DNA of 64,000 bases from Sphingorhabdus contaminans. GTDB lineage: Bacteria > Pseudomonadota > Alphaproteobacteria > Sphingomonadales > Sphingomonadaceae. Shown here piece after piece: positions 8,867-16,806 of this stretch; positions within the stretch are counted from its first letter, which is position 1, and the number at the start of each line of letters is the position of its first letter. A program made the translations under genes and the position numbers. The notes beneath the pieces were generated by a model, which made no database searches, had not been told where the DNA came from, and saw only the letters and a list, made by a program, of their open reading frames with translations. The stretch spans positions 372,001 to 436,000 of the forward strand of contig NZ_VKKU01000001.1 of the NCBI RefSeq assembly GCF_007280415.1, written 5' to 3'.

Positions 8867-9916
8867 ATGAAGCCTGTGATTTTTGGCCTGTCCGGCCTGA
8901 CACTCACCGATGATGAAAAGCGCCTGTTCCGCGATGTTGAACCGGCGGGCTACATTTTGTTCAAACGCAATATTGAAGATCGGCAGCAGGTCCGCGCCTT
9001 GACCGACAGCCTGCGCGCTTTGCATGGTCACGATAAAGTCCCGATCCTAATTGACCAGGAAGGTGGCCGGGTTGCCCGGATCCGTCCGCCCGTCTGGCCC
9101 GATTTTCCGGCAGGCGGCGCCTTTGATGCACTGTACGACGTCGCGCCGATAACGGCGATCGAGGCTGCCAAAAGCAATGCGGAGGCCATTGCGCTGACAT
9201 TAGCGGAAGTCGGCATCAATGTGGATTGTTTGCCGGTTCTCGATGTCCGGGTGCCCGACACCCATTCCGCCATTGGCGACCGGGCGTTGGGCAGCGATCC
9301 CATGCGTGTCGCGGCACTGGGACGCGCGATTTTGGACGGCCTTGCCGCGGGCGGTGTCATCGGCGTCGTAAAGCATATGCCCGGGCAGGGGAGATCCGTG
9401 GTCGATACGCACCACGACCTGCCGCATGTTGGCGCCAGCGAAGAGGAACTGGAGCAGGATCTGGAGCCGTTCCGGGCCTTGAACACAGCGCCGATGGGCA
9501 TGACGGGGCATGTTGTCTACGATGTCTGGGATTCCGAACATACGGCCACCATGTCGCCTTATGTTATCGAGCACATCATTCGCGGCAAAATCGGGTTTGA
9601 CGGTTTGTTGATGAGCGACGATCTCGATATGAATGCGCTGACGGGCGATGTTCCGACCCGCGCCGCGCAATGTGTCGCCGCCGGACTTGACCTTGCGCTC
9701 AACTGCTGGGGGCGCTTTGACGAAATGGTGGCAATCGCCGACAAATTGCCCGAAATCACAGATGCCGCACGGGCGCGTCTGGATAGCGCAATGACAGGCG
9801 CATCGCTGGACTTTGATGCCGACCGCCTCGCGCATCTCTTGCACAAACGCAGCCAGTTGCTGGCGCTGACGAATACCGAAGCCAAACTGACCCATGGCGC
9901 GACGGGCGCGGCATGA
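8867..9916 (+). CDS. nagZ: Beta-N-acetylhexosaminidase (GH3, NagZ)
   Basis: Cytoplasmic enzyme that removes GlcNAc from recycled anhydro-muropeptides. The 349-residue single-domain GH3 protein shows IDQEGGRVAR near residue 63, a KHMPGQGR motif at 169-176, the mobile catalytic-loop Asp180 and His182 (VVDTHHDLP), and the SDDL nucleophile motif at 250-253. In most NagZ proteins the KH-PG-G motif reads PGHG; here the His is Gln174. The stop overlaps the scpA start by four bases. No signal peptide is present, as expected. Confidence 0.95.
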   Translation: MKPVIFGLSGLTLTDDEKRLFRDVEPAGYILFKRNIEDRQQVRALTDSLRALHGHDKVPILIDQEGGRVARIRPPVWPDFPAGGAFDALYDVAPITAIEAAKSNAEAIALTLAEVGINVDCLPVLDVRVPDTHSAIGDRALGSDPMRVAALGRAILDGLAAGGVIGVVKHMPGQGRSVVDTHHDLPHVGASEEELEQDLEPFRALNTAPMGMTGHVVYDVWDSEHTATMSPYVIEHIIRGKIGFDGLLMSDDLDMNALTGDVPTRAAQCVAAGLDLALNCWGRFDEMVAIADKLPEITDAARARLDSAMTGASLDFDADRLAHLLHKRSQLLALTNTEAKLTHGATGAA

Positions 9917-10692
9917 GCGACGAAAACCTTTTTGAAGAGGATGTGGTCCTTCGCGAAGAGGATGAAAATTCAGCCGATGTGCTGACCATCGATATTGACG
10001 GGTGGGAAGGTCCGCTCGACTTGTTGCTGACGCTGGCGCGCAACCAGAAAGTTGATTTGCGGGCAATCTCCATTCTCGCTCTGGTCGAACAATATCTTCT
10101 GTTCATTGAACAGGCACGATCGCTGAAACTGGAACTGGCTGCTGACTATCTCGTCATGGCCGCCTGGCTTGCCTATCTGAAATCGGCCCTGCTGCTGCCG
10201 AAAGACCCGACCATTGACCCGTCGCCGGAAGAACTGGCGCTCCGTCTGCAGCTCCGACTGGAGAGGCTGAATGCCATGCGGGAAAGCGGGGCGCGGCTGA
10301 TGGCGCGTGACCGCATCGGGCGCGATGTCTTTCTGCGCGGCGCACCCGAAGGCCTGCGCGTGGTGAAAGCGCGTGCGTGGGATTGCGACTATTTCGAACT
10401 GATTACGGCCTATGGGCAGATCAAGGCCCGCACGCAGCCGGTGTTGCACGTCGTCAAAAAACGCGCGGTCATGACATTGGAGGAGGCTCTGGAACGGGTT
10501 TCCGCAATGATCGGCCGGGCCGTCGACTGGACCACGATTGAATCATTCCTGCCCGACTATATGGAACCGGGTTTGCGGAAATCCGCTTTGGCGTCCAGCT
10601 TTGTTGCGGCGCTGGAACTGGCGAAACGAGGGCGGATCGACTTGCAGCAGGAAAGCACATTTGCCCCCCTGATGGTCAGGATGAAAGCATGA
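9913..10692 (+). CDS. scpA: Segregation and condensation protein A (kleisin)
   Basis: Kleisin subunit of the SMC-ScpAB condensin. The 259-residue protein has the family opening after a short acidic extension (IDIDGWEGPLDLLLTLARNQKVDLRAISILALVEQY), the LAADYLVMAAWLAYLKSALLLP helix, and a C-terminal winged-helix (MTLEEALERV onward, ending FAPLMVRMKA). It overlaps nagZ by four bases and scpB by four bases, so the three genes are translationally coupled. Confidence 0.96.
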   Translation: MSDENLFEEDVVLREEDENSADVLTIDIDGWEGPLDLLLTLARNQKVDLRAISILALVEQYLLFIEQARSLKLELAADYLVMAAWLAYLKSALLLPKDPTIDPSPEELALRLQLRLERLNAMRESGARLMARDRIGRDVFLRGAPEGLRVVKARAWDCDYFELITAYGQIKARTQPVLHVVKKRAVMTLEEALERVSAMIGRAVDWTTIESFLPDYMEPGLRKSALASSFVAALELAKRGRIDLQQESTFAPLMVRMKA

Positions 10693-11294
10693 TGATCGAG
10701 CATGATCCCGAACTCCGGGCTGTCGAAGCCACGCTCTTTGCGGCGGAACAGCCCATGACGACCGACCAGATCCGCGCCTATGTGGGCGATGAAGTCGACG
10801 TTGCCTCTGCGCTGTCGCGGCTGGCCGAACATTATGAAGGCCGGGGGATCGAGCTGGTCCGGCGCGGAAGCAGCTGGCATTTCCAGACGGCGGCCGATCT
10901 GGCCCATCTGTTGCGCCGTGAACGGGAGGAAACACGAAAGCTGAGCCGTGCGGCAGTGGAAACGCTGGCGATCATTGCCTATCATGAACCGGTCAGCCGC
11001 GCGGAGATTGAGGCAATTCGCGGCGTACAAATTTCCAAAGGCACTTTGGACGTGCTCATGGAAGCAGGGTGGGTCCGGCCCGCAGGCCGGCGCGAAGTGC
11101 CGGGCAGGCCGCTGATATACGCCACGACGCCCGGTTTTCTCACGCATTTCGGATTAACATCCCGAAAAGATTTGCCCGGTATTGACGATTTGAAGGCAGC
11201 AGGATTGCTTGACCCGATCGATATGGCGCTGGGCGATATGCAATTCGGCGAAGAAAGCGACGGCGAACTGGAAATTGGCGAAGACAATGACTAG
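10689..11294 (+). CDS. scpB: Segregation and condensation protein B
   Basis: Winged-helix partner of ScpA in the SMC condensin. The 201-residue protein shows RAVEATLFAAEQPMT, RKLSRAAVETLAIIAYHEPVSRAEIEAIRGV and WVRPAGRREVPGRPLIYATT, all typical ScpB segments. The C-terminus is acidic. An ATG at 10689 overlaps the scpA stop; a second ATG follows directly at 10692, so the exact first residue is ambiguous by one. Confidence 0.96.
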   Translation: MMIEHDPELRAVEATLFAAEQPMTTDQIRAYVGDEVDVASALSRLAEHYEGRGIELVRRGSSWHFQTAADLAHLLRREREETRKLSRAAVETLAIIAYHEPVSRAEIEAIRGVQISKGTLDVLMEAGWVRPAGRREVPGRPLIYATTPGFLTHFGLTSRKDLPGIDDLKAAGLLDPIDMALGDMQFGEESDGELEIGEDND

Positions 11295-11362
11295 ATGCTA
11301 TAGGGGTAATGAACGGCAACCGATGTTGCCTTTGCCGGGGATATCCCCGTTAGGAGTATGAA

Positions 11363-11584
11363 ATGGGTGGATTGAGCATCTGGCATTGGCTGATTGTCGG
11401 AATATTGGTGTTGCTTTTGTTCGGCAAAGGCCGCTTCTCCGACATGATGGGCGATGTGGCCAAGGGCATTAAAAGCTTCAAAAAAGGCATGAGCGAAGAC
11501 GACGACGCGCCGAAAGCCCCGCCGCAAATTGGTGCGACGACCGTCATCGACGCAGAAAAGCAGACCGACAAGACTCAAGGCTAA
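11363..11584 (+). CDS. tatA: Twin-arginine translocase subunit TatA
   Basis: Pore-forming subunit of the Tat protein export system. The 73-residue protein has one N-terminal membrane helix (about 4-21), the hinge [20 protein letters not shown] and an acidic/amphipathic tail, the normal TatA pattern. A TAGGAG ribosome site precedes the ATG. It is first in tatA-tatB-tatC. Confidence 0.96.
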   Translation: MGGLSIWHWLIVGILVLLLFGKGRFSDMMGDVAKGIKSFKKGMSEDDDAPKAPPQIGATTVIDAEKQTDKTQG

Positions 11585-11632
11585 GGCAGATGTGCGCGAC
11601 GTTCCCCAGGCCCTCGTTATCGGGGGCGTTGA

Positions 11633-11968
11633 ATGTTTGACGTCGCCTCGTCCGAATTTCTGCTGGTCGTCCTTGTGGCTTTGCTGGTCATTGGCCCCAA
11701 GGATCTTCCCAAGGTCTTGCGTGTGGTCGGCAAATGGGTCGGCAAGGCGCGCAGTGTGGCGGCCCAATTCCGGTCCGGATTTGACGAGATGGTCCGCCAG
11801 TCCGAGCTTGAGGAACTGGAAAAAAAGTGGAAGGCCGAAAATGAACGCATCATGCGCGAACATCCGGCCGACCCGCGCGCCGATGTTGTCGGCGATGAAA
11901 ATCCCCCGGTGCAGCCCGAACTTCCGATGAACCCTGCACCTGCGGCAGAGGCGCCGACCAAGTCATGA
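11633..11968 (+). CDS. tatB: Twin-arginine translocase subunit TatB
   Basis: Receptor-complex partner of TatC. The 111-residue protein opens with MFDVASSEFLLVVLVALLVIGPKDLPKVLRVVGKWVGKAR, the characteristic TatB helix, GPKDLP hinge and amphipathic helix, followed by a charged, Pro-rich tail. The stop overlaps the tatC start by four bases. Confidence 0.96.
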   Translation: MFDVASSEFLLVVLVALLVIGPKDLPKVLRVVGKWVGKARSVAAQFRSGFDEMVRQSELEELEKKWKAENERIMREHPADPRADVVGDENPPVQPELPMNPAPAAEAPTKS

Positions 11969-12738
11969 GCGACATTGACGACAGCAAGATGCCCTTGCTC
12001 GATCATCTGATCGAGTTGCGCAGCCGGCTTTTGTGGAGCTTTCTGGCGCTCGCCATCGCCTTTGGTATTTCGATTTATTTCGCCCGTCAGATTTTCGGCT
12101 TTCTGGTCCAGCCCTTGCTGGCATCGGGGCAAAACAAGCTGATCTACACGGCGATTTTCGAGGCTTTTTTTGTCGAGATTAAGGTCGCCTTTTTCGCGGC
12201 GACATTCTTTTCATTTCCGGTCTTTGCAACGCAGCTCTGGCGGTTTGTTGCGCCGGGACTGTACGCCAAGGAAAAGCGTGCGTTTCTGCCCTTTTTGCTG
12301 GCAACGCCCGTCCTGTTCACCATAGGCGCCGCGATGGCCTATTATATGGCGATCCCTGTGGCGCTCAACTATCTGCTCGGCTTTGGCGGCAATGTTGGCG
12401 GTGTGGAACAGCAGGCTTTGCCGGGTGTCGATAACTATCTCAATTTCGTGATGAAATTCATATTCGGGTTCGGCATCTCGTTCCTTCTGCCCGTGCTGCT
12501 CATGCTGCTGGAAAAGGCGGGGATCATTACGCTGGCGCAGTTAAAGGGCGGGCGGCGTTATGCCATTGTCGGGGCGTTTGCCATTGCGGCCGTCCTCACC
12601 CCGCCCGACGTCGTATCGCAGCTTTTGCTCGCGATACCCTTGTGCATTTTGTACGAACTGGCGATCATTGCCATCTGGCTCACACATCGTGGCCAAACGA
12701 AAACGGCCCCGGAAATATCCGAGACCGTTGCCGAATAA
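11965..12738 (+). CDS. tatC: Twin-arginine translocase subunit TatC
   Basis: Polytopic receptor for RR signal peptides. The 257-residue protein has six predicted membrane helices. It begins with the conserved MPLLDHLIELRSRLL and contains FWRFVAPGLY-type (LWRFVAPGLYAKEKRAFLPF) and FGISFLLPVLLMLL segments. A Tat substrate candidate in this window is the esterase at 53628-54554. The gene converges on the entericidin pair with an 11-base gap, and no clear terminator is visible between them. Confidence 0.97.
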   Translation: MSDIDDSKMPLLDHLIELRSRLLWSFLALAIAFGISIYFARQIFGFLVQPLLASGQNKLIYTAIFEAFFVEIKVAFFAATFFSFPVFATQLWRFVAPGLYAKEKRAFLPFLLATPVLFTIGAAMAYYMAIPVALNYLLGFGGNVGGVEQQALPGVDNYLNFVMKFIFGFGISFLLPVLLMLLEKAGIITLAQLKGGRRYAIVGAFAIAAVLTPPDVVSQLLLAIPLCILYELAIIAIWLTHRGQTKTAPEISETVAE

Positions 12739-12749
12739 TTTCCGGCGTT

Positions 12750-12875
12750 TCAGTTGATGATTTCTTCGCCCTTTTTGCCGACGGATTCGATATCCTCGCC
12801 TGCACCCTTAACGGTGTTGCACCCGGCAGCCAGAAGGGAAGCTGAGAGCAAAATTACGGTGGCAAGTTTACGCAT
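12750..12875 (-). CDS. Entericidin A/B-family lipoprotein (copy 1)
   Basis: A 41-residue mini-lipoprotein. It has a short signal sequence MRKLATVILLSASLLAAGC ending in a lipobox (LAAGC, Cys19) and a mature part NTVKGAGEDIESVGKKGEEIIN. The C-NT-KG-GEDIE core is the entericidin signature; E. coli EcnA/EcnB form an antidote/toxin pair of small envelope lipoproteins. A strong ribosome site (AGGAGG) ends five bases before the ATG. It is the downstream member of a tandem pair. Confidence 0.9.
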   Translation of the reverse strand: MRKLATVILLSASLLAAGCNTVKGAGEDIESVGKKGEEIIN

Positions 12876-12967
12876 GAAAGCCTCCTATGTTGATTAAAGC
12901 AAGTCGTCAGGACCTGTCTTATCAACACAAAGAGGCGTTTAATGTTCCGGCCTGGACAGGCGCGGGT

Positions 12968-13090
12968 TCAGATTGCGCGGTCGCCGGCTTCGCCCACGGA
13001 CTCGATATCCTCTCCCAGGCCTTTGACGGTGTTACATGCCGAAAGCAGGATTGAGGCGGATATCAGGATTGCCGTTGCTAACTTACGCAT
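12968..13090 (-). CDS. Entericidin A/B-family lipoprotein (copy 2)
   Basis: A 40-residue paralogue of the next gene. The signal MRKLATAILISASILLSAC carries a lipobox (LLSAC, Cys19), and the mature peptide reads NTVKGLGEDIESVGEAGDRAI. The two copies share MRKLAT, the C-NTVKG-GEDIESVG core and size; they differ in the tail, which is acidic/neutral here and Lys-containing in the other. It lies 92 bases upstream of copy 1 and 77 bases below the ZnuD-like receptor, all on the minus strand. Which copy, if either, is toxin or antidote cannot be told from sequence. Confidence 0.88.
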   Translation of the reverse strand: MRKLATAILISASILLSACNTVKGLGEDIESVGEAGDRAI

Positions 13091-13105
13091 AAATGGTCTC
13101 CAATG

Positions 13106-13133
13106 TGACAGGTGCCGCTTAGTGCACCTGTCA
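13106..13133. promoter_or_regulatory. Perfect dyad between TonB receptor and entericidin copy 2
   Basis: Arms TGACAGGTGC (13106-13115) and GCACCTGTCA (13124-13133) are exact inverted copies around an eight-base centre. It ends 15 bases upstream of the entericidin start codon. There is no T-run on either side, so a standard intrinsic terminator is unlikely; an mRNA leader hairpin or a regulator operator is possible. GACAGG/CCTGTC hexamers recur at 12913 and 12955 in front of entericidin copy 1. Confidence 0.5.
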
Positions 13134-13167
13134 AACTGAATAAAAGCTTACAAAATACGGCGCTGCT

Positions 13168-15261
13168 TCAGAAACTGAAACGCGCCGTCAGTCTGAAATC
13201 GCGCCCGGCGAGCGCGACGAAATCCTTGGTAAAGGATGCCGCACGTCGTGCCTCGACATCGAAGATGTTGTTCGCGGCCGCGATCAGGCTGATATTCTTG
13301 TCACGACCAAAGGGCCGCCAGGTGACAGAGGCGTTCACCATGGTGAATCCGTCGGTCGGGTTTTCGAAACCTGCCGTGCGTGTCTGGCTATCGGTCCATT
13401 CGACCTCGCCCCGCAGGTCGAGCGCGCCGCTCTGCAGTTCAAGGCCGCCCTGAAGACGCAGCGGCGGGATGCGCGGGGCAGGGCCTTCGCCCTTGATCGT
13501 CGCACGGGTATAGTCGGCTACGCCGTCGACCACCACGTCAAAGCCCGCGGCATGGCCAAGCTGTGCACTGGCTTCCGCCTCTATGCCCCACACATTGGCC
13601 TTTCTTTGCAGATAGACAAATTCGGGCAGGTCATCGACGATATTGCCGGTTTCGCTTTCATAAATGAAATTGCTGAAGCGGTTGGTATACACCGTGGTGG
13701 TAAAGTCGAAACGGGTGCTGTCGTAGCGGGCGTAAAGCTCGCCATTCCAGCTGCGCTCGCTCCGCAAATCCGGGTCACCCACTTCAAAGGATTGCGTTGC
13801 CACATGCGGGCCGTCGGAGAATAGTTCCTCGACGGACGGGGCGCGGCCGGTGCGCGACACATTCGCGCCGATCTTCAGGTCGCCAATATTATAGCCGATG
13901 CCAAAAGCCGCGGACACATTGTTGAATTTGCGCGTGATTCCGAGCGGCTGCGCCTCCAGATTTGCATGGTCAAAGCGGACCGCGACTTCCGTATCCAGCC
14001 CGCCGACTGAAAATTCCTGCAAGGTGAACAGACCGAGCTGGTTCGTGCGCGTCGGTGGCAAAAAGGCTTCGTCACCCACGGCTTCAAAATCGCGGGTCTG
14101 GAACTGCAGGCCGCTTGCACCCCGCCAGCCGCCATTTTCATTCTGGGTCAGCTCGAAACGGGACTCGATGGCTTTGCTGAAAAAGGTTGTCCCGACATCG
14201 GGACCTTCCAGTTCCTTATGCGTATAGTTGGCGTAGCCGGCGCGCAGGCGGGCCTTGTCGAAAAAGCCGTCGCCAAGCTCCACCTCCCCGCGAAGGTCAA
14301 ACCGGTACTGGCGCAGGTCGATGCTGACTTCGCCGCCCACAGGTTCGGTAAATTCGGGGCGCTCCGGAATGCCGTAGACCGTGTCGTAGATATTGAACGA
14401 AACGCCCAGGCTGCCGCCATCATCGATGAAGGCACCACCGGCGCCGAATGTCCAGGTTTCCACGCCGCTATTGGGCAGGCGTCCGCGGAAATCGGCCCAG
14501 TCGCGTGCATTTGCCGCTTCGGTCACATTACCGAGCGCGGCTTCATCTGCGGCCACGTCCAGCGCCTCGGCGCGCAGCTCCGGCGAAAGGAGGTAGCCGC
14601 CAATGCGCAGATCTTTCGATTTGCGATAGCTGCCGTCAACATGTGCGACGAAGCGGTCGGACAGAGGAACATCAACCGATGCGCCGCCCGAATATTCCTT
14701 CGATACGGTCGAATAACCGAGCAGTGCGTCGATATGGACGGATTCCGACGGTACCGCGCGCGGGATGCGTTTATCGATGACGTTGACGGCGCCGCCGACG
14801 GCCTGTCCGCCGAACAGCAATACTGCCGGACCGCGCAGCACTTCGATGCGCTCGGTCGTCAGGGCATCAATCGTGACCGCGTGATCTGCCGACGTATTGG
14901 ACGCATCGATATTCCCGATACCGTCGGTCAGTACCGAAACGCGGTTGCCCTGAAATCCGCGCAGGACAGGGCGTGACGCCCCGGGCGAAAAGCTTGTTGC
15001 AGAAACGCCCGGTATGCTGGTCAGCATGTCGCCGATCTGCCCCTGCGTTTCGGACGCCAGTTCCTCACCCGACAGCGCTGACGTACCGGACAGGATGTCG
15101 AGGCGCTCGACATAGGGCGCCGTTACAACAATTTCTTTTTCCGTGTGAAAATCGTCATCGCCGGTTGTCGCAGCGCTTTGCTGCGCATGTGCGGGTGCAA
15201 CCAAGGCGAGGGAGAGCGCGCATAGGCTCGCGGAATAGAGCGTCGTACGTGTTAGAAACAT
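13168..15261 (-). CDS. TonB-dependent outer-membrane receptor, ZnuD-like
   Basis: A receptor of about 697 residues. The signal peptide is MFLTRTTLYSASLCALSLALVAPAHA, followed by a TonB-box-like EKEIVVTAP, a plug domain (IGDMLTSIPGVSAT, RPVLRGFQGNRVSVLTDGIG, RIEVLRGPAVLLFGGQAVGGAVNV) and a 22-strand barrel ending in Phe. The stretch FSDGPHVATQSFEVGDPDLRSE with FSNFIYESETG resembles zinc receptors of the ZnuD type; no His-rich loop is seen. The ATG at 15276 is an alternative start. A longer frame to 15510 would overlap the cysteine synthase start and adds no signal peptide, so it is not used. A Zur-like box lies 49 bases upstream. Confidence 0.88.
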   Translation of the reverse strand: MFLTRTTLYSASLCALSLALVAPAHAQQSAATTGDDDFHTEKEIVVTAPYVERLDILSGTSALSGEELASETQGQIGDMLTSIPGVSATSFSPGASRPVLRGFQGNRVSVLTDGIGNIDASNTSADHAVTIDALTTERIEVLRGPAVLLFGGQAVGGAVNVIDKRIPRAVPSESVHIDALLGYSTVSKEYSGGASVDVPLSDRFVAHVDGSYRKSKDLRIGGYLLSPELRAEALDVAADEAALGNVTEAANARDWADFRGRLPNSGVETWTFGAGGAFIDDGGSLGVSFNIYDTVYGIPERPEFTEPVGGEVSIDLRQYRFDLRGEVELGDGFFDKARLRAGYANYTHKELEGPDVGTTFFSKAIESRFELTQNENGGWRGASGLQFQTRDFEAVGDEAFLPPTRTNQLGLFTLQEFSVGGLDTEVAVRFDHANLEAQPLGITRKFNNVSAAFGIGYNIGDLKIGANVSRTGRAPSVEELFSDGPHVATQSFEVGDPDLRSERSWNGELYARYDSTRFDFTTTVYTNRFSNFIYESETGNIVDDLPEFVYLQRKANVWGIEAEASAQLGHAAGFDVVVDGVADYTRATIKGEGPAPRIPPLRLQGGLELQSGALDLRGEVEWTDSQTRTAGFENPTDGFTMVNASVTWRPFGRDKNISLIAAANNIFDVEARRAASFTKDFVALAGRDFRLTARFSF

Positions 15262-15309
15262 TGAAATAATTACCATTTTTTGAAGGGAGGCGCGTAGAGA
15301 TAGACAATA

Positions 15310-15324
15310 TGATATAATATAACA
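15310..15324. promoter_or_regulatory. Zur-box-like operator of the ZnuD-like receptor
   Basis: The 15-mer TGATATAATATAACA differs at one defined position from the enterobacterial Zur core TGTTATANTATAACA and is nearly palindromic around 15317. It lies 34 to 49 bases upstream of the two candidate receptor starts, a normal place for repression. The consensus is from memory; the surrounding sequence is AT-rich, so a chance match is possible. Confidence 0.55.
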
Positions 15325-15464
15325 ACACCTAAAAGCGCCTTTCGACGAAATGGCGGCTGGGCCCGACGATTTGCATTGCGGCAGCCGTCCGGTCTGCCGG
15401 TCCGGCCAATGTCCTGCACACTGCGTCTTGCGGATGTGGCGGAACGTCTTTAGCACCCGACGGC

Positions 15465-16457
15465 ATGACGACTTTGCCAAATACACTCGATCTGATCGGG
15501 AATACTCCATTGGTCCGTTTGCGCGGACCGAGTGAAGAAGCCGGATGCGATATCTTCGGCAAATGTGAATTTGCCAATCCCGGCGCGTCGGTCAAAGACC
15601 GTGCCGCATTGTTCATTGTGCGCGACGCCGAACAACAGGGCCTGCTGAAACCGGGGGGCACCATCGTGGAAGGGACCGCCGGAAATACGGGTATCGGCCT
15701 TGCGCTGGTCGCAAATGCCCTGGGCTATAAAACAATCATCGTGATGCCTGAGACCCAGTCGCAGGAGAAAAAGGACACACTTCGCGCATTGGGTGCGCAA
15801 CTGGTTCTTGTTCCTGCCGCGCCCTATTCAAATCCGGGGCATTTCGTGCACACATCGCGCCGTTTGGCCGAAGAAACACCCAATGCGGTCTGGGCAAACC
15901 AGTTCGACAATATCGCCAACCGCAAGGCGCATATCGAAACCACGGCGGAAGAAATCTGGGCCCAGATGGACGGGCGTGTCGACGGCTTTACCTGCGCAGC
16001 AGGCACGGGCGGCACCATCGCAGGTGTGGGCCTTGGGCTGAAGGCCAAGAATGACAATGTCACAATCGCTCTGACGGATCCGCACGGGGCTGCGCTCTAC
16101 AATTATTTCGCATGTGGTGAGCTGCGCTCCGAAGGCAGTTCCGTTGCGGAAGGGATCGGGCAGGGGCGTATCACGGCAAATCTGGATGGTGCACCGATTG
16201 ATACGCAATTCCGGATTTCGGATGAGGAAGGCCTGGTCTGGGTCCGGCGTCTTCTGGCCGAAGAAGGTCTGTGCCTCGGCCTGTCGTCCGGCATCAATGT
16301 GGCCGGTGCCATCGCGCTTGGAAAGCAGCTTGGCAAAGGTGCCCGGGTCGCTACGATCCTGTGCGATACCGGTTTTCGCTATCTGTCGACAATCTACAAT
16401 CCGGAATGGATGAAGTCCAAAAACCTGCCGCCCATGCCTTGGCAACTGGAAAATTGA
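15465..16457 (+). CDS. cysK: Cysteine synthase A (O-acetylserine sulfhydrylase)
   Basis: PLP enzyme that makes cysteine from O-acetylserine and sulfide. The 330-residue fold type II protein has LIGNTPLVRL near the start, the PLP lysine Lys44 in GASVKDRAA, the Ser/Thr loop EGTAGNTGIG (the common form is EPTSGNTG), and the phosphate-binding loop AAGTGGTIAG. The loop variant marks a CysK subgroup common in alphaproteobacteria and fungi; a cystathionine beta-synthase-like role is less likely because no CBS domains are present. It diverges from the TonB receptor. Confidence 0.88.
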   Translation: MTTLPNTLDLIGNTPLVRLRGPSEEAGCDIFGKCEFANPGASVKDRAALFIVRDAEQQGLLKPGGTIVEGTAGNTGIGLALVANALGYKTIIVMPETQSQEKKDTLRALGAQLVLVPAAPYSNPGHFVHTSRRLAEETPNAVWANQFDNIANRKAHIETTAEEIWAQMDGRVDGFTCAAGTGGTIAGVGLGLKAKNDNVTIALTDPHGAALYNYFACGELRSEGSSVAEGIGQGRITANLDGAPIDTQFRISDEEGLVWVRRLLAEEGLCLGLSSGINVAGAIALGKQLGKGARVATILCDTGFRYLSTIYNPEWMKSKNLPPMPWQLEN

Positions 16458-16513
16458 CGCTATCCTCTCCATATACGGTTCGTGTCTGAACATTGTCGCG
16501 AGAAAGAAGTCAC

Positions 16514-16804
16514 ATGGTAGAACCACGCCAATCGGCACTGCAGCGCATACAGGTCGGCGTTATTGGTCTTGTCGTCGTGCTTTTGTTTGTCAGTCTCGCG
16601 AATATGGTACTCGACCGTGTGAAGTCGGGCCCGGACTCCGCCACCACCCCGAATAGCGCGGTGATCGCCGGTTCTGAAACTGCGCCCCCGGACGAGCCTC
16701 TGGCCGAACTCGGCGTGACACCGATTGCAAAGGATGATGAGGCGGAAAAGGCACTTGAAGAACCGGCGCAATCGATACGGCAGGTCCCGGGCCGCACCCA
16801 ATAA
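16514..16804 (+). CDS. Small bitopic membrane protein of unknown function
   Basis: A 96-residue protein with a short N-terminus (MVEPRQSALQRIQ), one membrane helix (about 14-34) and a Pro/Glu/Ala-rich periplasmic tail of about 60 residues that looks disordered. The ATG at 16514 follows an AGAAAGAAG ribosome site and is preferred to an upstream in-frame start. It ends two bases before the GldG-like gene, so the two are probably made together. I do not recognise the family. Confidence 0.65.
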   Translation: MVEPRQSALQRIQVGVIGLVVVLLFVSLANMVLDRVKSGPDSATTPNSAVIAGSETAPPDEPLAELGVTPIAKDDEAEKALEEPAQSIRQVPGRTQ

Positions 16805-16806
16805 GG

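Noticed and set aside
12699..12732. Inverted repeat at the end of tatC as a terminator
   Set aside because: Arms AACGG-CCCGGA and TCCGAGACCGTT pair imperfectly and no T-run follows.
15262..15510. Extension of the ZnuD-like receptor to 15510
   Set aside because: It would overlap the cysteine synthase start and the Zur-like box, and it puts about 80 residues before a clear signal peptide.
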